A stretch of 64,000 nt of DNA from an uncultured Clostridia bacterium (GCA_944387375.1 CALXEQ010000002.1:1-64000); one strand, 5' to 3'. Shown: positions 29,085 to 37,239, counted from the first letter of the stretch. Numbers and translations: made by a program. The notes: generated from the sequence alone by a model not told the origin.

Positions 29085-30563
29085 TTATAATATAATACAA
29101 ATTAAACCGCCACTACCTTCATTTATAATCTTTTGTAATGTCTCTTGCAATTTCATTTGAGCTTCGTCTGGCATTCTATATAACTTATTATGAAGCCCTT
29201 CATTAACAAGCTCATGTAATGATTTTCCAAATATATTAGACTCCCATATTTTAGCTGGATCATTTTCAAATTCAGATAATAAGTATTTAACTAGATCCTC
29301 AGACTGTTTTTCGCTGCCTACTATTGGCGAAACTTCAGTTTCTATATCTGCTCTAATCATATGAATTGATGGAGCCGAAGCCTTTAATTTTACGCCATAT
29401 TTATTTCCCTGTTTTACAATTTCTGGTTCTTCTAACTTTAATTCATCAATTCCTGGTGTTATTATTCCATAACCTTTAATTTTTACCTCTTCCATAGCCA
29501 TAGCTATTTTATCATAATCTGACTTTACTTGAGCAAAATTTCTAAGTAACTTAAATATATCCGCATCAGATTTTACTTCAAAATTTGACTCTTCTGTAAG
29601 TATTCTATAAAATACATTTGGTGTAATATCCATCTCTACTTTCACTTTTCCATCTTCCATATTTGCATCTTTTAAAAATACCTTATCAAATACATCATTT
29701 GTGTTTATATCTGATAAAATATCATTTATTTCTCTTATAGAATAATTTTCATCAAATTTTTCTTTTACTAAATTAATAATATCTTGTTTTAGCCAATGAT
29801 CTAAATCTAAAATACTAAACCAATCAGGAAGATCAAAACCAATTTCACTTACAGGAAATTCTTCCAATACACGTTCAAATACATTAGTAAAATCTTCTTC
29901 TTGCATATTCTCTATATCAACGCTAATTACTCTAGAATTATATTTTTCAGACAACTCTTTTTCTAGCTCTTTTGCCTCTTTTCCATTAGGTCTTATAGAA
30001 TTTAAAAGAACAACATAAGGCTTATTTATTTGCTTTAATTCTCTTATTACCCTTTCTTCTGCCTCAATATAATTTTCTCTTGGAATATCTGTAATACTTC
30101 CATCTGTAGTTACCACAATTCCTATTGTAGAATGATCATTTATTACTTTTTTTGTACCAATTTCTGCTGCTTTAGAAAAAGGAATTTCCTCTTGAGACCA
30201 AGGAGTTCTAACCATTCTTGGCATATCATTTTCTAAATGTCCAACCGCTCCCTCTACTAGATATCCTACACAATCAACAAGTCTTGTTTTAAACCTTACA
30301 TTATTATCTAAACATATCTCAACCGATTCATTTGGAACAAATTTAGGTTCTGTAGTCATTATTGTCTTTCCTGATGCACTTTGTGGTAACTCATCCATTG
30401 CCCTATCTTTTTTATATTCATTTTCAATATTTGGAATAACAAAATTTTCCATAAATTTTTTTATAAAAGTAGATTTTCCTGTTCTTACTGGTCCAACAAC
30501 ACCAATATATATATCACCATTTGTTCTTTTTGATATATCTTTATATATTTCTATATCCTTCAT
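29085..30563 (-). CDS. spoIVA: Stage IV sporulation protein A, spore coat scaffold ATPase
   Basis: A 492-residue protein, the same length as B. subtilis SpoIVA. It polymerises on the forespore surface by ATP hydrolysis, forming the basement layer of the coat; in Bacillus it is held to the membrane by the SpoVM peptide. Walker A GPVRTGKST is at 24-32. The TRAFAC-type switch region includes TRLVDCVGYLVEGAVGH and the sensor-like TTDGSITDIPRENY. The C terminus (EGSGGLICIIL) is the membrane-proximal end. It marks the organism as a spore former. GGAGG precedes the ATG, and a sigma-E-like promoter lies upstream. Confidence 0.98.
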   Translation of the reverse strand: MKDIEIYKDISKRTNGDIYIGVVGPVRTGKSTFIKKFMENFVIPNIENEYKKDRAMDELPQSASGKTIMTTEPKFVPNESVEICLDNNVRFKTRLVDCVGYLVEGAVGHLENDMPRMVRTPWSQEEIPFSKAAEIGTKKVINDHSTIGIVVTTDGSITDIPRENYIEAEERVIRELKQINKPYVVLLNSIRPNGKEAKELEKELSEKYNSRVISVDIENMQEEDFTNVFERVLEEFPVSEIGFDLPDWFSILDLDHWLKQDIINLVKEKFDENYSIREINDILSDINTNDVFDKVFLKDANMEDGKVKVEMDITPNVFYRILTEESNFEVKSDADIFKLLRNFAQVKSDYDKIAMAMEEVKIKGYGIITPGIDELKLEEPEIVKQGNKYGVKLKASAPSIHMIRADIETEVSPIVGSEKQSEDLVKYLLSEFENDPAKIWESNIFGKSLHELVNEGLHNKLYRMPDEAQMKLQETLQKIINEGSGGLICIIL

Positions 30564-30611
30564 TTTTTACCTCCAAAGATAACTTTAATACAAATATATT
30601 CTTGTATATTA

Positions 30612-30637
30612 CTTTTATGATAAAATATAAAGAATAT
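30612..30637 (-). promoter_or_regulatory. Possible sigma-E promoter of spoIVA
   Basis: Minus strand ATATT (30633-30637), 13-bp spacer, CATAAAAG (30612-30619), compared with the B. subtilis sigma-E pattern kmATATT-(13-15)-CATACAnT. No good sigma-A promoter competes. spoIVA is a sigma-E gene in Bacillus. Confidence 0.4.
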
Positions 30638-30750
30638 CTTTTATTTGTAACAATACAGTAATAAAAATCACTTAATAATTAATTTAATAAAAAAGTTATA
30701 TTAATTATTTTTTTACTTTAATACTAATTACTAAAATATATTTTAAATTA

Positions 30751-30778
30751 TTGATATGTTTATTGTTTTTGGTATAAT
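30751..30778 (+). promoter_or_regulatory. Promoter of the HipA-like pseudogene
   Basis: TTGATA (30751-30756), 16-bp spacer, TATAAT (30773-30778) with TGG extended -10, followed by AAGGAGG. Confidence 0.6.
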
Positions 30779-30800
30779 ATTTTTGTAAAGGAGGAACAAT

Positions 30801-31672
30801 ATGGATTTTTCAAATTGCAAAAATGATGACTTTCATACATATTCAGGAAAAAGTAAAAAAACGCAAATAATATATAACAATAAATCATATCTTGTTAAAT
30901 ATAGAAAAAAAAAGAAAATGGAAAAGATATTTTTTATGACATTTCTGAGTACATATCTTGTAAAATATTTCAAAATTTTGGATTTGAAACGCAAAATGTT
31001 ATTTTAGGAGAAATTAAAGGAAAAGATTGCGTAGCATGTGAAAATTTTTTAAAAGATAATGAAGTATTACAAAAGTTTTCTAACTTTATTAATAATTCTG
31101 CTTATGGCAAAGAATATTCTTTTGAAAAAATACTAAACACTATAGATACTCATCCAAATATTTTTAATAGAGAAGATATAAAAGAAAAATTTTGGAAAAT
31201 GTATATTTTAGACTCTTTTTTAGGAAATTCTAATAGAAGTAGTAACAATTGGGGATTTGTTGTAAATGCAAAAGAAAAATACTCTAAATTCTCACCTATT
31301 TATAGCTGTGGTCTTTGTTTGTATCCTCAAATATCTGACAAAGAAATAGATAAAATACTTAGTGATAAAAAAGAAATGGAAACAAATATACTTTTATTTC
31401 CTGCATCAAAAATCATGAAAGACGATGAAAATGCCAAAAATTCAAACTATGCTCAAACAATCAATAGTTTAAATTATGAGGGATGTGATAATGCCATTAA
31501 ATGGTTTGGCGATAATTTAAACTTTCAAAAAATAGATAATATAATCAATAATACAGAAAAAATAAGCGATAAAAGAAAAAAATTCTATTCTATAATATTA
31601 AGAGAAAGATTTAATTATATAATTAAACCTGCATATGAAAAATTGAAGATACTAAATGAAGAAAAAGGTTGA
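30801..31672 (+). pseudogene. HipA-like kinase-fold gene broken by a frameshift in an A9 run
   Basis: Two reading frames together make one protein of about 290 residues. The first opens at ATG 30801 behind AAGGAGG. At the nine-A run 30905-30913 the frame must shift (one A more, or two fewer) to continue as ENGKDIFYDISEYISCK...; that frame stays open to the TGA at 31670-31672. The second part resembles HipA/CtkA-type kinases: FWKMYILDSFLGNSNRSSNNWGF and FSPIYSCGLCLYPQ. In active relatives the matching positions read GNxDRHxxNWGF and APxYDxGSxLYP, so the catalytic Asp, the neighbouring His and the metal-binding Asp look replaced by Asn, Ser and Ser. It is probably decayed or a pseudokinase; slippage on the A run could still yield full-length protein. 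Confidence 0.75.
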
Positions 31673-31689
31673 TTTTATTCAACCTTTTT
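31662..31689. terminator. Bidirectional terminator between the pseudogene and mnmA
   Basis: AAAAAGGTTGA, loop of six, TCAACCTTTTT. It contains the pseudogene stop codon and serves the convergent mnmA operon from the other side. Confidence 0.82.
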
Positions 31690-31713
31690 GTGTTACTTTA
31701 AACAAACTATATC

Positions 31714-32766
31714 TTATTTTGTAATTATCATTCCACCACCTAATAAAATATCGCCCATATAAAAAACTATAGCTTGTCCTGGTGTCACTGCCCTTACTTT
31801 TTCTTTAAATTTAACAACTAATGTATTATCTTTATTTAAATAAATTATAGCATCCTTAGGCTCAGATGAGTATCTAATTTTAGCTTGTACTTCCATTTTA
31901 TCTTTAAAATTATCAAAAAGAATACAATTTACTTCATTTACGTAAACGATATCTGTATAAAGTTCTTCTTCTTTTCCAACAACAAGCTCATTTTTTTCTT
32001 TATTAAGTTTTAATACATATAAAGGTGTAGCACTAGATATTCCCATACCTCTTCTTTGACCAATTGTATATCTATGTAATCCTTTATGTTTTCCTAAAAC
32101 TTCACCATTTGTATTTACAATCTTTCCATATTTCATTCCTTGTATATTATGTCTTTCTAAAAAAGTAACATAATCATTATTTGGCACAAAACATATTTCT
32201 TGACTATCAGGCTTATTTGCAGTGATAAGTCCATTTTCTTGTGCCATTTTTCTTATTTCCTCTTTAGATGAAAATTCAGATAAAGGAAATATTATATGTG
32301 ATAGCAATTCACTTGGTATACTATAGAGCACATAAGTCTGATCCTTTTTTCCTGCATTAGACTTTTTAATTACATATCTGTTATATTCTTTGCTATATTC
32401 TACTCTCGCATAATGTCCTGTGGCTATATATTCACAATTAAGCTCTTTTGCTTTTTTATACATATATCCAAATTTCATATATTTATTACATTTTATACAA
32501 GGATTTGGAGTTAAGCAATTTTCATATTTTTTTATAAAATCATCTATTACATTTTCTTTAAATTCCTTTTGCAAATCATAAACATAATGTTCAATGTTTA
32601 ACTTCTTACAAATATTTTTCGCATCTTTTATTGCTTCCGTATCTTCACCTGAACATAAAAGCATTGTTATACCTACTACTTCATATCCTTGTTTTTTTAA
32701 AAGTAGAGCAGATACGCTACTATCCACTCCACCACTCATTCCAAGTAATACTCTATTATTTTTCAT
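31714..32766 (-). CDS. mnmA: tRNA-specific 2-thiouridylase MnmA
   Basis: A 350-residue enzyme that thiolates U34 in the wobble position of Lys, Glu and Gln tRNAs with sulfur relayed from a cysteine desulfurase. The PP-loop is GMSGGVDSS near the start. The first catalytic cysteine is in NPCIKCNKYMKFG, the second in QEICFVP; GIGQRRGMGIS belongs to the central domain. ATG 32766 has AAGGAG at six bases; the in-frame GTG at 32772 would touch the ribosome binding site. That site overlaps the stop of the upstream gene, so the two are coupled. Confidence 0.98.
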   Translation of the reverse strand: MKNNRVLLGMSGGVDSSVSALLLKKQGYEVVGITMLLCSGEDTEAIKDAKNICKKLNIEHYVYDLQKEFKENVIDDFIKKYENCLTPNPCIKCNKYMKFGYMYKKAKELNCEYIATGHYARVEYSKEYNRYVIKKSNAGKKDQTYVLYSIPSELLSHIIFPLSEFSSKEEIRKMAQENGLITANKPDSQEICFVPNNDYVTFLERHNIQGMKYGKIVNTNGEVLGKHKGLHRYTIGQRRGMGISSATPLYVLKLNKEKNELVVGKEEELYTDIVYVNEVNCILFDNFKDKMEVQAKIRYSSEPKDAIIYLNKDNTLVVKFKEKVRAVTPGQAIVFYMGDILLGGGMIITK

Positions 32767-32775
32767 GACCACTCC

Positions 32776-34356
32776 TTAAACATTTTCATATACAGCGTCA
32801 TAATATCCCTTTTTAAAAATATGTATTACATCACAAATTTTATTTTCAAAGTCATCACATTCTTTAGGATCAACAGAAATACCATATTTTAAAGATATTA
32901 TTCCATCTTCGTCTTCTATTGTATTAAAATCATATTTTTTAAGTAGCTTAACTATTTGAGAATATGTCATTGTAATTAAATTTTCGCCTTCAAAATATAA
33001 AGCTACTTTATCTTTATAGAAATCCTGATTGTATATTCCTATACCTGTACATAAATCTTCCTCATCATAATATGTATAAAAAACATCATAAATTTCCATT
33101 TCATCATATTCTCTAATTTCTTTTGGCATACCACCAAAATACTTTCTTATATCATTCTTACTTTGTCCAAAATATACACATAGTTCACTTTTTCCTTTTT
33201 CTTTAATCCCTTTATAACTTTCTATTTCATATGCATTATAGTTTTCAGGCTCTGTTACACTTACAGTTTGTACTTGCATATTTTCTACTACTTTTTCTAT
33301 TTCTTCTTTTTGTTCAATTTTATTTTTTAATTCCTCAAGTTTTGCTTTAATTCTTTTTTCTAATATTTCCTGTTGCTTTTTTTCTTGTTCAAATAATTTT
33401 TCTAATTCTTTAATTTCATCTTTATCTTTTTGCTCAATTATAATTTCTTCATTATTTATAGTCTTTTTTACTTTTTCATCTTTAATTTTATCTTTGATTT
33501 TATTTTCTTGCTTTACTTCATCATTTTTTGATATATTATCTAACTCTTTTCGTTCATTTAATTCTTCTTGTGGAATTTCTATAACAATTTCTGGTTCTTT
33601 TATTTTATTTTCTTCTCTTCTTTCTTCACTTTTCTTTTCGTTTTTTTCAAAATTATTATTTATCTCTACTTTGCTATTATTTTCTACTTCAATGTTTTCA
33701 CTAAAACTCATAGGAATATTTACATCGTATTTTTCTTCTTGTTTTTTTTCTTCTTCAAAATGAAACTCTTTAAAAAACTCTTCCTTATTATATATATCTA
33801 TACTATATACCAATTCATTTTCTAAAATCTTTCCCTTTTCATCTGTTTTTGCATTTATTTTTATACCATATTGTTTAAAACAGATTTGACCATTTAAATC
33901 TATATAGCCATTTTTACCTTTTCTATCACTTATATTTACCAAGAATTCTTTTGCTTTTTTATATGTCATTGCAAACAAATCTAGTGCAACATAATCTATA
34001 GTTACACTAATACTTTTTAAAACATCTTTTTTATTATACAAAGTAACTTTTCCACAAACAACATCCAGTTGTAACTCTAAGTCTGAAGATTTTATAGTAT
34101 CAAAAGGATATATAACTACTCCTTTATATTTCACATATGATGGTTCTACTACAACTCTAAAACTTCCTTCTTTAGGGTCTACCATTTTAAATGTTACTTT
34201 AACTTTATCCTTTATACCAATCCTATTTGCTTCATTATATATTATTTTTATTATATCTTTTTCATTTAATTCTTCATCTTTTGCAAATTTTGTTAAGTTC
34301 TTATCTCCTTTTTTCTCCAAAAAATTAAGATCTAAAAAAAATACTTTATCCTCCAT
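32776..34356 (-). CDS. Uncharacterised three-part protein with charged coiled-coil centre
   Basis: A 526-residue protein I do not recognise. Residues 1-210 are a globular, lysine-rich domain (VEPSYVKYKGVVIYPFDTIK, LDLFAMTYKKAKEFLV). Residues about 210-370 are extremely rich in Glu and Lys and predicted coiled coil. Residues about 375-526 form a second globular domain (YFGQSKNDIRKYFGGMPKEI...YFEGENLITMTYSQIVKLLKKY...DVIHIFKKGYYDAVYENV). No signal peptide or membrane span, so it is cytoplasmic. It lies between a DtxR-like regulator (16-base gap) and mnmA, whose ribosome binding site overlaps its stop. The context hints at metal or stress control but proves nothing. Confidence 0.82.
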   Translation of the reverse strand: MEDKVFFLDLNFLEKKGDKNLTKFAKDEELNEKDIIKIIYNEANRIGIKDKVKVTFKMVDPKEGSFRVVVEPSYVKYKGVVIYPFDTIKSSDLELQLDVVCGKVTLYNKKDVLKSISVTIDYVALDLFAMTYKKAKEFLVNISDRKGKNGYIDLNGQICFKQYGIKINAKTDEKGKILENELVYSIDIYNKEEFFKEFHFEEEKKQEEKYDVNIPMSFSENIEVENNSKVEINNNFEKNEKKSEERREENKIKEPEIVIEIPQEELNERKELDNISKNDEVKQENKIKDKIKDEKVKKTINNEEIIIEQKDKDEIKELEKLFEQEKKQQEILEKRIKAKLEELKNKIEQKEEIEKVVENMQVQTVSVTEPENYNAYEIESYKGIKEKGKSELCVYFGQSKNDIRKYFGGMPKEIREYDEMEIYDVFYTYYDEEDLCTGIGIYNQDFYKDKVALYFEGENLITMTYSQIVKLLKKYDFNTIEDEDGIISLKYGISVDPKECDDFENKICDVIHIFKKGYYDAVYENV

Positions 34357-34372
34357 TTTTACACCTCTGTAT

Positions 34373-34822
34373 CTAACTACTTATTTTCTTACGTTTTTTA
34401 CAATTTATACATTTTTTATTTTGTGGATCGTATAAACTACATTCTTTTTCATTTATATCAATAAATTTCTTTACGTATTCTTCAAACCTCTTTATCGTAT
34501 TTTCAGAAACAGCATATCTCATAATTTTAGCTTCTTGCTTTGCTGTATTTTTATTCACTTTTAATATATCTGTCAAAAAAGACTCAATAGCAATTTGTGA
34601 TCTTATTATCTTTTTTGCTTGTTTTTCTCCTTTTAAAGTAAGATTTATACTACCATAAGCTTTATAATCTATATATTCTTCTTCTTTTAAAACTTTAAGC
34701 GCTCTATTTACACTAGGTTTTGAGCAATTCATCTCTAATGCTATATCTGTCACACGAGCAACTCCATTTTTATTATATAAAACATAAATAGTTTTTAAAT
34801 ATTCCTCTAAAGAAGCTGTCAT
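34373..34822 (-). CDS. DtxR/MntR-like regulator lacking the usual metal ligands
   Basis: A 149-residue winged-helix protein of the DtxR/MntR type: SLEEYLKTIYVLYNKNGVARVTDIALEMNCSKPSV is the DNA-binding domain, and GEKQAKKIIRSQIAIESFL the start of the dimerisation domain. By-eye alignment with B. subtilis MntR shows the metal ligands replaced: D8 by E, E11 by K, H77 by S, E99 by K, E102 by R and H103 by Y. Instead it ends in CSLYDPQNKKCINCKK, three cysteines that could bind a metal or cluster. ATG 34822 is chosen because GGAGAG lies eight bases upstream; the longer frame from 34861 would start at the -10 region. First gene of a three-gene operon with mnmA. Confidence 0.88.
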   Translation of the reverse strand: MTASLEEYLKTIYVLYNKNGVARVTDIALEMNCSKPSVNRALKVLKEEEYIDYKAYGSINLTLKGEKQAKKIIRSQIAIESFLTDILKVNKNTAKQEAKIMRYAVSENTIKRFEEYVKKFIDINEKECSLYDPQNKKCINCKKRKKISS

Positions 34823-34852
34823 CTTTACTCTCCTTTTTATATTATGTTTAAT

Positions 34853-34881
34853 ATTATACATTATTTATGTTAATTTTTCAA
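34853..34881 (-). promoter_or_regulatory. Promoter of the regulator-hypothetical-mnmA operon
   Basis: Minus strand TTGAAA (34876-34881), 17-bp spacer, TATAAT (34853-34858). Confidence 0.68.
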
Positions 34882-34933
34882 GTTATATAATAATTAAGAT
34901 TGCCTTATTTTTCCATTTTTTGCACGATTAATA

Positions 34934-34962
34934 TTGACTTTTACCTTTTTAAAATGTATACT
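34934..34962 (+). promoter_or_regulatory. Promoter of pyk
   Basis: TTGACT (34934-34939), 17-bp spacer, TATACT (34957-34962). The leader is about 70 bases and ends in AAGGAGATG. Confidence 0.65.
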
Positions 34963-35037
34963 AATAATTGCATTAGACAAAATATTTAGTATAAAATTTA
35001 ATATTTTGCAAATTTTATTTTTAAGGAGATGTAAAGA

Positions 35038-36492
35038 ATGAAAAAAACTAAAATTGTATGTACAATTGGACCAGCTAGTGAGAACAAAGAAGTTCTAACT
35101 TCTCTTATTAAAGCTGGAATGAACGTTATGAGATTAAACTTTTCTCATGGTGATCATGCTGAACATTTAGCAAAAGTTAAAACATTAAGAGAAATTAATG
35201 CAGAACTTGGAACAAATGTAGCTTTTATGCTAGACACTAAAGGACCAGAAATAAGAACTGGATCTTTTGGAAGCGATCAAAACACTCGTATGAGCTTTAC
35301 TAAAGGAGATAAGATTACTCTTACAACTAAAGAAGTTGAAGGAACAAAAGATCTTCTATATGTAAACTATGCAGGTCTACCTCAAGACGTTGAAGTTGGT
35401 GGACATATTTTAATAGATGACGGTCTAGTAGATTTATTAATTGATGAAATTTCAGGAGATGAAATAAAATGTACATTCCAAAATTCAGCTGTATTAAAAG
35501 GAAGACGTGGTGTTAATGTTCCTGGAGCTAAATTACAACTTAAAGCTATGACTGAAAAAGATAAAGCAGATTTAAAATTTGCCGTAGAAAATGATTTTGA
35601 TTTTATAGCTGCATCATTTATTAGAAAACCTCAAGATGTTATTGATATGAGAGAATATCTTGATTCTTGTGGAAAAAATTCAATAAAAATTATTTCTAAA
35701 ATTGAAAATCAAGAAGGATTAGATAATTTTGATGAAATATTAAAAGTTACAGATGGTATAATGGTTGCTCGTGGTGATTTAGGAGTTGAAATTCCTGAAG
35801 AAAATGTACCAGCTGCACAAAAAATGATGATTAAAAAATGTATAAAAGCTGGTAAACCAGTTGTTACTGCTACTCAAATGTTAGAGTCTATGCAAAAAAA
35901 TCCAAGACCTACAAGAGCCGAAGTATCAGATGTTGCAAATGCTATATATGATGGTACATCTGCAATTATGCTTTCTGGAGAATCTGCACAAGGAGATTAT
36001 CCTTTAAATTGCGTAAAAACTATGACAAAAATAGCAAATGCTACTGAAAAAGATATTCATTATTGGAAAAGATTCAAAAAGAATAATTTAAATAAAGCTT
36101 GTTCTTCAAATGAGAAAATTGAAGAATCAGATCTAAAAAGACAAGCAAACTTCTCAGTTTGTTGCTCTGCCCTATTTTCTGATGCCGCTGCTGTAGTAGC
36201 TGTATCTGAAAATGGTGAAACTGCTTCAATTTTATCTAGCTTTAGAATTGAATGTCCTATATATGCAATAACACCAAGTGTTAAAGCTTATAGACATATG
36301 GCAATTGAACAAAATGTTACTCCTATTCTTATTGAAGGAGAAACTGATCTTAATACTTTATTAAATAAAGGTATTGAAGTACTAAAAGAAAAAGAATATT
36401 TAAAAGCTAACGATACAGTTGTATTAAGCGGTGGATTTTTAAATGGTACATCTTTACAAGATCAAATTACTGGTAAAATAGTAAAAATATAA
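35038..36492 (+). CDS. pyk: Pyruvate kinase
   Basis: A 484-residue glycolytic enzyme that makes pyruvate and ATP from phosphoenolpyruvate and ADP. Seen are KIVCTIGPAS (start), MRLNFSHGD with the ADP/K+ site, LDTKGPEIRTG, KIENQEGLDN with the catalytic Lys/Glu pair, MVARGDLGVE, and ATQMLESM. The C-terminal allosteric domain is complete; the extra PEP-utiliser-like domain found in Bacillus enzymes (about 585 residues) is absent. Single-gene unit with strong promoter, AAGGAG and terminator; codon use looks like a highly expressed gene. Confidence 0.98.
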   Translation: MKKTKIVCTIGPASENKEVLTSLIKAGMNVMRLNFSHGDHAEHLAKVKTLREINAELGTNVAFMLDTKGPEIRTGSFGSDQNTRMSFTKGDKITLTTKEVEGTKDLLYVNYAGLPQDVEVGGHILIDDGLVDLLIDEISGDEIKCTFQNSAVLKGRRGVNVPGAKLQLKAMTEKDKADLKFAVENDFDFIAASFIRKPQDVIDMREYLDSCGKNSIKIISKIENQEGLDNFDEILKVTDGIMVARGDLGVEIPEENVPAAQKMMIKKCIKAGKPVVTATQMLESMQKNPRPTRAEVSDVANAIYDGTSAIMLSGESAQGDYPLNCVKTMTKIANATEKDIHYWKRFKKNNLNKACSSNEKIEESDLKRQANFSVCCSALFSDAAAVVAVSENGETASILSSFRIECPIYAITPSVKAYRHMAIEQNVTPILIEGETDLNTLLNKGIEVLKEKEYLKANDTVVLSGGFLNGTSLQDQITGKIVKI

Positions 36493-36505
36493 TTTTATAT
36501 AATTG

Positions 36506-36536
36506 GTAAGGTATTCTTTAATACCTTACTTTTTTT
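36506..36536 (+). terminator. Terminator after pyk
   Basis: GTAAGGTATT, loop CTTT, AATACCTTAC, then seven T. Confidence 0.9.
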
Positions 36537-36556
36537 GTAAAAAGTTAATTTATATC

Positions 36557-36585
36557 TTGATTATTTAAAATAATTATGTTAAAAT
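36557..36585 (+). promoter_or_regulatory. Promoter of rpmB
   Basis: TTGATT (36557-36562), 17-bp spacer, TAAAAT (36580-36585) with TGT extended -10. Confidence 0.6.
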
Positions 36586-36626
36586 ATACTAGTAATTGAT
36601 TTATTTTAGATAAAGGGGGCTTCAAA

Positions 36627-36812
36627 ATGGCAAAATGCGAAATTTGTGATAAAGACGTAACATATTCACTACAAGTGAGTCACTCTCACAGAAGAACAGC
36701 TAGAACATTTAAACCTAACGTTCAATCAGTAAGAGTTAATATCGACGGAACACCTAAAAAAATGAATGTTTGTACTAGATGTTTAAGAAGTGGAAAAGTA
36801 GAAAGAGTATAA
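36627..36812 (+). CDS. rpmB: 50S ribosomal protein L28
   Basis: A 61-residue large-subunit protein, typical bacterial L28: SHSHRRTARTFKPN...VRV. It is the zinc-binding (C+) form, with CEIC near the start and CTRC near the end. AAAGGGGGC precedes the ATG. Monocistronic, between its own promoter and terminator. Confidence 0.97.
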   Translation: MAKCEICDKDVTYSLQVSHSHRRTARTFKPNVQSVRVNIDGTPKKMNVCTRCLRSGKVERV

Positions 36813-36824
36813 TAATATATAGAT

Positions 36825-36857
36825 AAAGGATGTTTTATTTTAAAGCATTCTTTTTTT
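36825..36857 (+). terminator. Terminator after rpmB
   Basis: A 13-bp stem with two G-U pairs (AAAGGATGTTTTA, loop TTT, TAAAGCATTCTTT) and a T run. Confidence 0.75.
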
Positions 36858-36861
36858 ATGC

Positions 36862-36889
36862 AAAAAAGAAGAGATTTATTCTCTTCTTA
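36862..36889 (-). terminator. Terminator of the micropeptide unit
   Basis: Minus strand AAGAAGAGA, loop of five, TCTCTTCTT, then a U run, 35 bases past the stop of the 22-residue gene. A proper terminator supports this stretch being a real minus-strand transcript. Confidence 0.82.
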
Positions 36890-36923
36890 CTATTTACACC
36901 TCTTAAACTATATTACTTAATAT

Positions 36924-36992
36924 TTATATTTTAAATATAGTTTTTAATATCATTTTCATAAATCTTCCAGGTTTATATATTACTACTTTCAT
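36924..36992 (-). CDS. spoVM: SpoVM-like 22-residue amphipathic micropeptide
   Basis: Reading the minus strand between rpmB and nth gives an ATG at 36992 with a perfect AGGAGG eight bases upstream and a TAA at 36924-36926. The 22-residue product starts MKVVIYKPGRF and continues MKMILKTIFKI. Against B. subtilis SpoVM (MKFYTIKLPKF..., 26 residues) it keeps M1-K2, K7, a basic residue at 10, F11, I15 and a basic residue at 17; the proline is at 8 instead of 9. SpoVM is the curvature-sensing helix that holds SpoIVA on the forespore, and spoIVA is present 6.4 kb away. Orthology is inferred, not proven; an unrelated amphipathic peptide is the alternative. Confidence 0.68.
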   Translation of the reverse strand: MKVVIYKPGRFMKMILKTIFKI

Positions 36993-37006
36993 ATATTATT
37001 CCTCCT

Positions 37007-37159
37007 TTAACAAAATAGCCATGTTATTCCAAAAATAGCTATTGCTATAGCACATATTGCTACCCAGCCCCAAAAAGGAAGAATAATACTTACCCCTACT
37101 CCTATTCCAAAAGCTAATAAAAATAATCCTATTGTCTTTCTAAAACCACTTGTAAACAT
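37007..37159 (-). CDS. 50-residue membrane peptide upstream of the SpoVM-like gene
   Basis: ATG 37159 lies behind GGGAGG (minus strand) and the frame ends at TAA 37007-37009, whose bases overlap the AAGGAGG site of the next gene. The product (MFTSGFRKTIGLFLLAFGIG..., ending ITWLFC) has two hydrophobic spans at about 10-27 and 33-49, separated by PFWGW, with a basic N terminus, so a hairpin membrane protein is likely. I do not recognise the family by name. The strong ribosome binding sites, tight coupling and shared terminator argue for a real two-gene unit. Confidence 0.68.
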   Translation of the reverse strand: MFTSGFRKTIGLFLLAFGIGVGVSIILPFWGWVAICAIAIAIFGITWLFC

Positions 37160-37173
37160 ATTTATCCTCCCTT

Positions 37174-37202
37174 TTGACAAACAACAGAAAATGTTGTAAA
37201 AT
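37174..37202 (+). promoter_or_regulatory. Promoter of nth
   Basis: TTGACA (37174-37179), 17-bp spacer, TAAAAT (37197-37202). Confidence 0.68.
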
Positions 37203-37211
37203 GACTACTAT

Positions 37212-37239
37212 ATACTATGATTTGGGTGAATTAATGTGA
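37212..37239 (-). promoter_or_regulatory. Possible sigma-E promoter of the micropeptide unit
   Basis: Minus strand TCACATT (37233-37239), 13-bp spacer, CATAGTAT (37212-37219), close to kmATATT-(13-15)-CATACAnT. It overlaps the divergent nth start region. Confidence 0.35.
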
